From Cytauxzoon felis (lineage: Eukaryota; Apicomplexa; Aconoidasida; Piroplasmida; Theileriidae), in the NCBI GenBank assembly GCA_020283715.1, contig JAIQCW010000063.1:26944-90943 (forward strand): 64,000 nucleotides of DNA. The letters run 5' to 3'. The notes under the pieces are model-generated. The model was not told where the DNA came from and ran no database searches. It was given only the letters and a program-made list of their open reading frames with translations. The position numbers and the translations under genes were made by a program. Positions 24,701 to 35,242 of the stretch are shown one piece after another. Within the stretch, counting starts at the first letter, position 1. The number at the start of each line of letters is the position of its first letter.

Positions 24701-26530
24701 GGTATTTAAAAATTCAAATACCAATATGTTGATTTCTTCATTATAAGTGTTACATGAAGTAATTCCATCAACAATAACAGGATAAAATGCAGATCTCTTC
24801 TCCCATTGAACATTTGTGTCTGTGTATATTTTTAAGAGTGAATGAAAGTTATCTATTGTTATACTCTGCGGAACAACTTCATAACATAACTCACATTTAC
24901 TATAAAATCTTCCCTTAACAGAATTAAGAAAAATTTCAGGGCAACCTAATGATGTGGAGTTAGAAACAAACAAAAATACTTCATTGTAATATGCAGATTC
25001 TTTTATCTCCAAAAAAATATCCGAAATTGTTTTTTCAAATATATTTCGATAATATTTAAACAAAAAGATCAGTATTAACTGCAAAAATATCAAAGATGAG
25101 TGATGTTTGGCATTTAATACACCTAAAATCGTATTCTGATCAGACATGCGGAATGTTATTATCAATTCACCTTGAGAATGACAAAGTGAACTGATTTTTT
25201 GTAATTCATCGACTACATTTAGCAATATTAACCTTATGTAGTGATCATTAATTAATAATTCGCAAAAAAAAGTCAAGATAGAATGCAGATATCTTACAGC
25301 CATAGACTCACTATTATCCAAATTATTTGGTACATCATTTGATGAAATAAGTTTACAAAGCCTAATTGCTGAATGAAGTAATATATTACATAAACGAGAC
25401 ATATCAAAACAGTCGTTTGAATTATTTAAACCCTTAAGTGAGAGTAATAACAGTGGATGCGAAAGTATTGCATCAAACAAATATTTAGTTGTCTTATCAG
25501 GTAGGGTAGAAAGACGTTCCTTTTGATATTGTAAAAGTGTAATTAAAAACTTTACAGCGCTTTTAAAAGTTGTTTTCAACTGCAAAGATATATCATTAGC
25601 AATTTGTATTTTATGCAGAAGTGGATCAAATAGTGCTGAAATCAAAGATTTCTGAACAGATATATTAAGCGAAACTTTTGTAACCAAGATTGAAACTGTA
25701 CACAACTCAATTTTGTAATTTTCTAAATAGTCCAAGTGTCTAAAGCTGTTTATAACTCTATTCAGTATAAATCTTATTTCATTACCGTCTAATGTTTTTC
25801 CCATCTCTTCAATATACAAAAGATTCAATATATTATAAAACGAAATATATGCATGATTTGTTTCATATTTTTTTCTAACAAATATTATTCTGTGAACAAG
25901 ATCAGATATCATTTTATAAGCAGTGAATGATTTGACTATTCCATTTATTACCATATTTTTTGGTATACCACTGGATATAATGCCATCCTTTTTAACGCTT
26001 TGTGTCATAAATAATAGGCAACTAGAAGGTTTTAGAGTGAGCAATGATGCAATGTGGAGATAATTACTAGTTTCATGGTAGTGTATGAAATTTATCAAAA
26101 AAATTTCGGAGTAACGTACTGAAAGATCATATTTATAAATCATAAATTCTAACAATGTTTTAGCTTGTGGCTGCTCAAAATACGGTATCAATAAATCCAA
26201 TAGAGTATGTATCGTACTATCCAATTCACTGAGTTCAGATTCAGTCATGAATTCCAAGTCTTTGGTAGCAAAAGACGCATACAAAATTGACGATCTATCT
26301 AACTTAGATTCCAAAGATGATATTTCATGAACAGATACATTTTGCCAGCAAGGACTAAACAATATGTCGCATGAATCGAAATCATTATCGAATGACTTTA
26401 CATAGTTCCACGATTCCCAAACTTGCAATATATTCCACTGTAGATTATCCTTATAATCCTTCAAAAATTTAATGCACTTCTTGTTCTTAGCCTCATTTAT
26501 GGAAATTAACTGTTCAGTTAAGCTTGCCAT
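18746..26530 (-). CDS. UTP10: U3 snoRNP / small-subunit processome protein UTP10 (HEATR1)
   Basis: This is the largest gene in the window, encoding roughly 2,450-2,500 residues. ATG is at 26528-26530. The first exon runs to about 21283, and further exons lie at about 21140-21240, 20885-21090, 19655-20850, 19387-19610, 19060-19300 and 18746-18985. The stop is at 18746. The N-terminus fits UTP10: MASLTEQLISINEAKNKK, then LLDLLIPYFEQPQAKTLLEF and IHYHETSNYLHIASLLTL, which parallel the family's PYF...LEWL and PYH.T..F.R.. blocks. The rest is helical, HEAT-like sequence. The C-terminus (ILPEIGELLYDDSAVVQAYA) fits the BP28CT end. Known role: assembly of the 90S pre-ribosome and Pol I transcription in the nucleolus. 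The length is close to yeast and human homologues (about 1,770-2,140), with apicomplexan-style insertions. Confidence 0.85.
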
Positions 26531-26760
26531 TGTATAATAGCAACATTAATCAGATCACGGTAGAATTAATCGGACCCTATTTCGTACAACCATCTCAAAA
26601 ATAAACGAAACTGCATTAATTATGTTATTTAGTAAATAATAGCACAATATATCATTTAATTAAAAACAAATCTACAAACAACATACAATAACATCACCGT
26701 ACAGTGATTCCATAAAAGGAAATGAACTGCTACATTCTTTAATGTAATATATGGGTTCAA

Positions 26761-27052
26761 ATGAAATTAAATTACAAACACGCGGATAAAATTATAAGTC
26801 ATGTAATTCGTGATTATAAGCAGCTCAAATACCTTACTCCCCATCCAGATATATCTATGATTATAACACAGTAAGCAATCATAACAATTCAAACAGTGTG
26901 TTATTTTTTCTTTGTTCTAAAGTGTATATTTATATATAGATATAGGCACTATTTATTATATGATTGATTGGGATCAATACTTTAATTGTCTAATTCATCA
27001 TTGCATATATTATATACATGATTACTTTATCACTTGTATTTTTTTGATTTAA
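26761..27052 (+). CDS. possible small two-exon gene (79 residues), doubtful
   Basis: ATG 26761 opens a 110-nt exon (MKLNYKHADKIISHVIRDYK...). It ends at a good donor (CA/gtaagc, 26871). A pyrimidine-rich acceptor at 26922 (ttctttgttctaaag) gives an intron of 52 nt and restores the frame to TAA at 27050-27052. The first exon has ordinary composition. The second is very rich in Tyr, Ile and His and may be chance. I recognise no domain. It sits in the upstream region of the Nup88-like gene, 56 nt before that start, and could instead be part of its 5' UTR. Confidence 0.3.
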
Positions 27053-27108
27053 TTAATCATGAATTAAATATTTCATCTAACGTTGGTTTTCTATTTTACT
27101 TTCTTTCA

Positions 27109-29630
27109 ATGCCTGTTAACAATGTTGATTTCTGTAATCAACTTAATAAGTCATTCTCCCTAGATCATTCTGCAATTGCCGGATATTTTGATAAAAATGC
27201 TGTTATTTCAGGAGAGCTATATTTTAAATTATCAGATTTTTGTTCAGAATACGAAGTACATACAGATCACATATTTTCAGGTATACTTGGTTCATCCAAC
27301 TGCATCGCCTTGTTTACAATAATAGAACAAAAGCCTCTAAATAGAGTTATCGGATTGAAAAGCATTAGTTATCTTTTAATTACTATCAAATGTCAGCATA
27401 AAAATGGTAAAGATACGACTTCTAGTTACCTTTTCCAAATTTCCGTTGAATATGATGTATCTAAATACGGATATTTTCATAATATGTCCGTAAATAAGAA
27501 TGGAAATTTGCTATTGCTATATTCACAACGTAACTGTTTGGTTTCTAAAATACCTTCTGAGTTAAATGAATCCACTACTATAATTGATGACAATGGAAAT
27601 GTATTATGTGCTAATGTTATTCAAGGGCAGTTGTTGCTTAAGAATAGATCAAATTATGTAGAAATCAATAAAATTGTAAAGGCTCAATGGAGTGTTGTCA
27701 ACTATGGCGCATTTTGCTTAATTACCATGGAATCCGCATTTTTTTTATAGAGATGATTTTAACAAGAAGGATAAAAGATTTTCCGATTTAATTTCAATGA
27801 ATGGTGATATATGTGAAACGTTTGGAATGGTACACTTTTTCGATGTTGAAATTAGTATTGACAATCCTGTTTACAGTATAAAAGTCTCGGAGAAATTATG
27901 CCGTACTGGTTCTGATTACAAGACCGATTCTGATAAAGATGCACCATATCCCATTAACGGGGCCATAGTAGATTTTGTTTGGAATGAAAATGATAAATCT
28001 ATCGGTTCTTTTACAATATTTCTACTGTCGAATTACGGATATGTATTAGCCTATTGTCCAATCATTCTAGGTTCATCGAATAATCTAAAGAAAAAATTGG
28101 AAATTATCCATAGGTCAAGTCTTTTATTTAGAGAAGGATTTGCCATGTATGATAAAGGAGAGTCTAAAATTGATAGTTCAGAGCATGATATTTCTATACT
28201 AATGGGTTGTTTATCGATTTCCGAAGATATTTCATTGTATCCTACCGTTATCAAGCTGGTATCTGACGATTATACCATAGATAAACACCCAGGAGACATG
28301 TCATTAATATTCGAATCGTTTACTATATTGTCAACTGAGCCCTATTTTGTCTTAATCGCAGTTACTTTAAATGGTGATATTTTGATGTTTAAGAGTGAAA
28401 TACAGATATATCCACAAACCTGCCGTTTTAGAAATACTAATATTTTAAATAACATTAAAATAGTTAGGTCAGTAGATATATGGAATAGGCAATGTCTACG
28501 CAAAAGTGAGAGAGCTTTTATTCCTATATCCGAAAACAGATGTTTGTTACATTCAATTTACCATACAATGATCGTTCATATCGAGGGAAACTCATTGTTT
28601 GTTGATATTGTTCTCAATACTGTGTCAATTGATGAATATTCATACTATTTTTCATTACCTGTGGTATTTACAAACAGCGATGAAGGAATAAACAAATTGC
28701 CGAATGTAAAACTTTGCCTTAATAAATGGGAACACTTAATGCTTTTGTGTCCAGAATATTGCTATTTCCATAAATCTAATGCGCTCAAATTATGTTCCAT
28801 ATCTACATTACAATTTGACTATGGAAATAAGTATAGAAGCAGTGATTTGGGCAGCGATATGTTACCCCCTTATTGTTTAACACCATCGGTTTCCGCACAT
28901 ACTTCGATGACATCTAATCAATACCTCAAGAGCTCGTCTTATATCTCAATAAAATCATCTGTCCTAGAGTTTGAGAATACTTTTAAAGGATTGAGGTATG
29001 CCTTCATAGAAAAAAATCAATTTAAGGAGGTTTGTTTGGCTCTATATTTAACAAACTATTTTCAGAAAATGCTAGAGGTCATAAGTTATATATCTTTGCT
29101 GGATGACAGAATTTTGTTACAATTAAGCTCAGGAAAAGGATTTGAAAACATGATATCAGGGTCGATATCACTGAATAATCGAGTCTCAAAAATGGTTGAT
29201 AATCATTTTATTAAATATCTGAGCTCTTTTGATTCAGCATTGAAGAACCTAAGTACCAAAATTAATAACATGGAGACTGCGAATAGTCATATCGTGTCAA
29301 AATATATAAAGGTGTCACAACTACGTGACCAACTTAAGGAATTACAAATGTTAGATAATGGATTGGTATCAATATCTAATATTGTAACGAATATTCACAT
29401 AAACTATCTGTCAATTCTTTGTGATTCTATATCCTTGCATAAGAAAAACGAAGATAAGTCGTCCAAATATGACGAAAGTATTATAACCATAATAGGTATG
29501 TAAATTGTTTGATCACACGTTTATAATAGATCAATGGCTAAGTACAGTTATGAGGACGAACATAGATAAAATGGTAATTATATTCAATAAGATTCAACTA
29601 CTAAGAGCAAGAATCGAAAATATCTATTAA
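27109..29630 (+). CDS. NUP88: Nup88/Nup82-like nucleoporin, with an apparent frameshift
   Basis: First usable ATG is at 27109 (MPVNNVDFCNQL). The first block ends in TAG at 27748-27750, just after a run of eight T (27739-27746). The next frame continues from GAT GAT TTT AAC to 29503, and a 34-nt intron leads to a last exon ending TAA 29628-29630. The N-terminal part looks like a beta-propeller: SVNKNGNLLLLYSQR, then AQWSVVNYGAFCLITM, then IVDFVWNENDKSIGSFTIFL, then YGYVLAYCPII. The last two parallel the Nup82/Nup88 pattern of propeller strands ending in ...CP. The last third is helical (LSTKINNMETANSHIV) like the family's coiled coil. Removing one T joins the two frames smoothly. Known role: cytoplasmic face of the nuclear pore and mRNA export. 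Assignment is by pattern and is moderately sure. Confidence 0.68.
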
Positions 29631-29652
29631 TGTAGCAGCATCAAATGGCTAT

Positions 29653-31237
29653 TCATAAGTAATGGACTTTAACATCATAATTCCGAAGTGCATTTGAAAA
29701 AATGTAAAAGCGCATGATGAAAATAGTAACTAAAAGATTTTTTTGTAAATTAAACCCTAGTAAACAAACATTAATATATGTATTATATCCTAAGAATTCG
29801 AGTCTATACGCCCAGAACAACCATACGGCCTTAAACGCTAACATTAAAAATGCAGATAACGCTAATCTCCTTGATGTATTTTTATTTAAATCCACATATG
29901 ACAATACAAGTGGTAGTATTGCGATCCACCAAATGAGATATTGCGAAGTACAGACCTTATTCAGAGATACAAATGATATTGTCTATGAATAATATATATA
30001 ATTTAACTTAATTACCTGCAAAAACAAAGATAATGGAAGATTGTGTAGACCTATAAGGGAGAATACTACTACGCATAACAATTGTGGTATAAATGACAAA
30101 ATTAAATTCATCTAAAATTGTCATATTAAAATAAATATGTTTAAATTACCCTAGTTTTGTTATCTACAATATGATGAATCAAATTGAAATAAATCGAAAA
30201 ATTATGTCTGTGATCCTTCCGTAAATAATGGTACAAATATGTTTCATAAAGAAATTCAAATCCGTAACTAATTAAAATGAAGTGATGAAGTAAAATACAA
30301 ACTAATGATATGATATGAATGTGATGCCAGCAAATGTACACACACTAATCACGAAGAATAAAACTTGCTTTTTATTAATATTTAAAATCAATGCCTTTGG
30401 TAGACGGTATAATCCACTAAACGACCCTATGAGTGATGCGATTTTTGATTTTACGATCTAAAATATTTCATCATGAATATAAAAAACGTACTGATGTTTC
30501 ATCGTATAAATATAGTAACAATGGTAACGAATAGATGATAGGGTATATTTTCACATGGACTGATAATCCAAAACTAAGAATGGGTACGAAAAATAAGTTA
30601 AAAAACATACAAGAACGCGGCTCCAACTATGTATTTATTGGTGACTAAATAAATAGATATGAGGACCAATAAGCATATCAAACTATCCGAACTGCCACGA
30701 GAAGATATAGATATTACAAACGGATTTAGTAACCATGAAGCCATTATAGCTAATCTTTTCTTTTCATTGATAACAGTAATTGATTTCTCAATAATATAAC
30801 CAACAATAATATCTAATATTAAAAAAATTACTTTTCCAGTGTCTTTATGAAATATGTTATTAAATATCATCAAATACGATCTAAAGGAATAATTACCGTA
30901 TATAGATATATAATAATACTAACATAAGAGGTGGGTAGCGATATGTATGTCTTTCATAAGGAGATCGACCTGCAATAACCAAATTAGCCGCGTCCGTATA
31001 AACATTGTAGTCAATATCCGTGTATTTCACATCAACTATGTGTTATATTAGGTAATAAACAATTAACAAACAATTTGTATCATGATAAGAAGAGTAGAGT
31101 AGTAATAACGAACGGATCAGTGTCGATAATAGATACAAACAAAGGCGATAGTCTTTACGAAGCTTTGTCTGAGCATCCCAGGAACTAGAAGGTGACTCTT
31201 TGAGATTCGAATCATTATTACCAATCGTTTCATTCAT
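29653..31237 (-). CDS. PIGM: GPI mannosyltransferase 1 (PIG-M, first mannose of the GPI anchor)
   Basis: Many short exons run from ATG about 31235 ([14 protein letters not shown]) to TGA at 29653-29655. An alternative start one exon upstream (about 31335) also joins in frame. Family blocks occur in order: a transmembrane start with YSSYHD, then [31 protein letters not shown], the membrane segment with [17 protein letters not shown], and [18 protein letters not shown]. The last exon is a transmembrane tail ([16 protein letters not shown]). The block with the D.D motif (TDIDY) is the lumenal catalytic motif of this GT50 family. Reaction: transfer of mannose from dolichol-phosphate-mannose to GlcN-acyl-PI in the ER lumen. 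GPI anchors hold many apicomplexan surface proteins. Its 3' end is 22 nt from the end of the convergent Nup88-like gene. Confidence 0.88.
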
Positions 31238-32288
31238 ATTGAAATTACATCTATAAAGAAGTTAAATTGGAATCCATTAATTACTAACCATGTGAAATAA
31301 TATTTACGATCCTGGTACATCAAATAACATTAACTCTCTAATATTGGAACAAAAGGAGTATCCAAAAAATTATACAAAGTTATATATTAATGTATAATTC
31401 AATATAATTGCAAAACCACCCAGACAAATACAAGAAATATAGGATGATATAGCGGTGAGAGCCATGCAGTTTAATCCACCACAGAAGCCAATGGGTCACA
31501 ACGAACAAGCGGCAATAAAACGTGCACAACCGATTTAATTCTAAGTAATCTGACTATAATGTATGTCATTCGAATGGCTCTTGTGTATAAATGTACGATA
31601 TATAGATACGGCAACGTAAAAACATAAACTAGGATAAATACGCGGAAATGACGATCTCTATATGGAAACAGACGAAAATAACAATATTAAATACAATCAT
31701 CCATTTATAGATTGAAACCGGGGTAATAACCACGGTAATGTAGGTATTCATATCCAAGCGCTAAGGCACGAATCATAATACATACAATGTAGCTCTAATT
31801 AACAGATACTTATTATATGTTGTGTTATAGAATTGAATTATGATATATTTGAAGTGACGATGAACTCGAAACAATCGAATTTATTGTCTAATCTAATATG
31901 CGTTACCTAGAAGTGGATGCAAAAGAATTATCACCAAAACACTAAGTCAAGTAAAGTTAAAATATGAAATGAAAAAGGATGATTATAATGGAGTTATATT
32001 GCTCAGATAACATAAATATCGGCGTGTGTCAAAGGAGGTTGAATTACATGTATTTATGGGGAGTTATTTTAGTGACAGTGGCATCAATCAAATGAAATTT
32101 TAATGTTCACAATTCATTATGGCCCGTTGGAATTAAGTTATTTTTTATTGTTACATGTTATAATTATATTTTTCATCTGTTTTTGTTTTCAAATGATTGT
32201 TGTTTAATTTCCAACGAATTTCTGCCATGTTTAATAACATGCATTGTTTGAGACCCATTTTTTAGTTCATTCACATTTTAAAGATTTA
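31238..32288. other. about 1.05-kb stretch without a convincing gene
   Basis: This is the longest gene-poor interval in the window, upstream of both PIG-M (minus) and the CCCH-like gene (plus). A minus-strand frame at about 31471-31686 is open for some 70 codons and hydrophobic (VFILVYVFTLPYLYIVHLY). Near 31380-31470 another minus frame reads MALTAISSYISCICLGGF. Both might be exons of a small membrane-protein gene, but I could not build a consistent GT..AG model. No RNA gene or repeat was recognised. Promoters of the two flanking genes should also lie here. Confidence 0.4.
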
Positions 32289-33191
32289 ATGAAATCCCAC
32301 TTGATTTTTAAGGATTTCGACATGGAGAGGATGTTTAATGCGCCTTCCGCAATGAAATTTATAGACGATGACACTTTATGTAGAAAAATTACTGACTTAA
32401 ATATAGGTGCTATGTATGATATAGACAATGAAATATTCTGTAATTATACAAAGTCTGTTAACCCGGCTGGTCAGACTGTCCTAGATGATTTTTCTTTTGC
32501 ATTACTTTCAAAATCGAGGTTGGGTAGTTATAGTGATGATAGAAGTACTGCAGTTCATAGTGCCTTCTCACCTTCCTGTTTGTCACTAAGGGAGATTGAA
32601 AATAGTTTGCATGATGATTCTTTTGATTTGAAAGTAGATAACAATGTGATCTTTAAGGATTTAAAGGATATGTTAACTCAAAATTTATTTGAGTCACTTA
32701 GGGAGTATGTAAATGAAATTTATCATCATGATACCAAGCAATTTTCGGCTAATATTGAAACTGGTATTATTACCATTTCGCACGACTACTTTCGTACCAG
32801 AGCTCTCATTATTTTGAGGAAGTGTATAGTTAATTCAAAGGAAATCAATATGATACAGATATATTTGGCACTTAGAGAGAAATACGATGTTATAGAACAT
32901 CCATCTATACCTAGCATAGGTTCTATATTGCATTTGAATGGTTATTGTAAGCCTTGTGTTTTTGCCAATAAGAAGTCGAATTCATGTAAAAGTGATTTCA
33001 GATGTAATTTTTGCCACTACCATCATAAACTGGTTAGACGCAAATCTTCCAAAAACAATGCATTGATACGTTCTCCTTCGCAGCTTGATTCGTTGGATAG
33101 ATTCATACAATTCTCCAGTAAGGATGACATTTTAATATCCATTGCCTCCAGCAATGAAGATCATAGAACTATTTGTGTTACGAATAGTTAA
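32289..33191 (+). CDS. apicomplexan-type CCCH-like zinc-finger protein
   Basis: I take the ATG at 32289 (MKSHLIFKDFDMERM) as the start. The frame is open slightly upstream but without an ATG. The stop is at 33189-33191, giving 300 residues in one exon. The only recognisable domain is near the C-terminus (residues about 215-250): SIGSILHLNGYCKPCVF, then a cysteine and CNFCHYHH. This is the short C-x-C-rich motif (GS..H..G.CKPC.F...C..G..C.FCH..H) common in apicomplexan and ciliate proteins. Known: related C3H1-like motifs are taken to bind RNA. The role here is inferred only from that. The rest is polar and acidic without domains. Confidence 0.75.
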   Translation: MKSHLIFKDFDMERMFNAPSAMKFIDDDTLCRKITDLNIGAMYDIDNEIFCNYTKSVNPAGQTVLDDFSFALLSKSRLGSYSDDRSTAVHSAFSPSCLSLREIENSLHDDSFDLKVDNNVIFKDLKDMLTQNLFESLREYVNEIYHHDTKQFSANIETGIITISHDYFRTRALIILRKCIVNSKEINMIQIYLALREKYDVIEHPSIPSIGSILHLNGYCKPCVFANKKSNSCKSDFRCNFCHYHHKLVRRKSSKNNALIRSPSQLDSLDRFIQFSSKDDILISIASSNEDHRTICVTNS

Positions 33192-33644
33192 TGACTTACA
33201 ACTTCATATATTTATGTTTTTTAAGATTATTTTAAAGATGCATACGTTAATCTATTTGATTATGATTTTAAATAATATGTCGGTGAGTTTAATCTTTCTA
33301 ATGATGACTGACTTTTTTGTTTATGAATGCCTTTGGCATGAATGCTGTTGCTAATTTTCTCTCTGAAATATATATTATTAATGTATTTTACAATACAGAT
33401 TTATGGGTAAGACATACTCGTCTAGTTTCTCATTTTGATTTTAATTTCAACCCTATTCACTATATTTGTACTTTATAACCGTGTCACAACGTTAAATATT
33501 TTTTATTAATTTATTGTTATTATTTATATTGTTTATATTTTTGGTTGTTTTGTCAGCATTTGCTCTTCCTGACCTGCTGTGATGTTACTCCCCGTGAATT
33601 GATTCCACATCGCAATGATGTTAACAATATATTTCACTTAAACT
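33192..33644. other. intergenic, 453 nt; GC-richer patch near 33550-33625
   Basis: The region lies between two plus-strand genes. Most of it is T-rich. A patch at 33550-33625 is richer in G+C than its surroundings and holds a short inverted repeat (GTCAG 33552-33556 with CTGAC 33569-33573). No coding frame fits the neighbours. It may be 5' UTR or promoter of the membrane-protein gene. Confidence 0.3.
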
Positions 33645-34904
33645 ATGTTACAAACCTCTAATGATGGGAATATAGATGTAAATGCCCATATAAGGGTCAA
33701 TAGGATTGGACATGTGCTAATTGTTTTCTTTTTATCTGTTATAGCAATATTTTACTTTAGCTACACAGACACATATACGATAGAAGAAAGACCAAGAGTA
33801 AGTAATAGATATTATTTTATTAAGAGCTATTTATCAGATATTTAAAATACGAACAAACAACGGTAATAAAGATAATCCAATCTACAGCAAGGTTTATGTA
33901 CATCCCGGATTAACTGTTCCCGGAATAAGTATACAATTAAATAATGAACTTGTTTTAAATGTAGAAACATCGAGATTGGACTTTACTAATGATAACTGTA
34001 CATTAGGGTGGGAGTATATAGATTCCTCATCATTGTCTTTTCATACCAAAAATGTGAAATATGGGCTAATCTCTATTTCTGCAGCTGAAATCCCTGGTCA
34101 TGTAAGGACCAAGGATAAGGTATTCACATACATTGGGTTGATTAGAGCTGAAAAGGATTATTGTAAAACACATGATTCCAAATCGTGGACATGCCAATCA
34201 GACTACTATGGAACCCATGGGTTTTATGATTCTTCTTATTGTATTGTAGCAGTTAAAAGTAACGAATTATCTGATATTCTGAAGGTATCTACTGATATAG
34301 TTAATAAAAAAGTACTAGGGGAAAATGGTTTGTATGTTTTGTTCTTTACAATTAACATTTAGAATTTATCGGAATGTTCTGTGCAAATCCAATAATACAA
34401 AGGCTTGCGTGTAGCACCGATGATTTATACTTTATAAACAGAAGAATGGAGCACGAAGAGGAGGATTCTAACACATATTTGGTTTGTAAGTATTCCTTCG
34501 AATCTACGGAAATATCTCAATGTTATGACACAAAGTTGGCCCTTCCAAGCACATCTATCCCGATTGCGCTGATGTACGACAATTTCAGTAAGGTTTTGTG
34601 TACTATAACTTATAACGAATATAATACATTGGATATTCTAACATACGATACCACCGGGCTCACATTTAAATCGATGTTCAAATATACACCTTCACCCAGT
34701 GGTTTGTTTTTCCTTGAATCAACTTTACCCTGGAATAGGTTGGTTCATAACCATGGGAGAATCTTCTAGAGGCAAATTGATATTTACAGGTGAGTTATTA
34801 TCATGGTTATTTAATATTGTCTAGGAGATGCTGCTCCATTCGAAGTTTTGGCCATTTACGATATTAAAAATACAGAAGAAATGTACCACAACATATACCT
34901 TTAG
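33645..34904 (+). CDS. single-pass membrane protein of unknown function
   Basis: ATG 33645 begins a short cytosolic segment followed by one hydrophobic stretch (VLIVFFLSVIAIFYFSY, residues about 25-41) without a cleavage site, so it is probably a signal anchor. A 39-nt intron (gtaagt..tatcag, from about 33798) leads to the main exon, and further short introns follow at about 34326-34360, 34738-34769 and 34790-34824. The protein ends at TAG 34902-34904. The large region after the membrane segment has a repeated style of short beta-strands (ISIQLNNELVLNVETSRLDF) and several Cys (CKTHDSKSWTC). No known domain was recognised. Topology suggests a lumenal or surface ectodomain of about 350 residues. 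A conserved apicomplexan secretory-pathway protein is one guess. Confidence 0.62.
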
Positions 34905-35242
34905 TTATAATAATTTGAATTTCACACTAAAATGTTATAGTCGTGTAATATAATATTTTCTAAAAATTTTAGTTACGTCATTACATACACCATACGTTTT
35001 GTTTGTACACGGAAGTGCGTAGTTGATTTATACATGGCTCTACATAAAATGTATTTTATACGCTCTATTTTTAACAAGAATTACATTGAAATATCTAATA
35101 CATAATAAAATTATAACCCCTATCATTCAAAAATACTGATGGAGAACAAAATATCACGAATAAGTACTTATTAAGCTAAAGACATGGTCCAATTATGGAG
35201 GTTTCTAAGTGTTTAGTTCTTATATTATAATTATTGGCAAAA
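34905..35242. other. intergenic, 338 nt, nothing recognised
   Basis: A+T-rich DNA between two plus-strand genes. No open frame, repeat or RNA signature was recognised. It should contain the 3' UTR of the membrane-protein gene and the promoter of the Kelch-repeat gene. Confidence 0.35.

Noticed and set aside
33290..33320. C/D-box-like letters (TGATGA and CTGA) after the CCCH-like gene
   Set aside because: The two boxes are nearly adjacent, with no room for a guide and no terminal stem.
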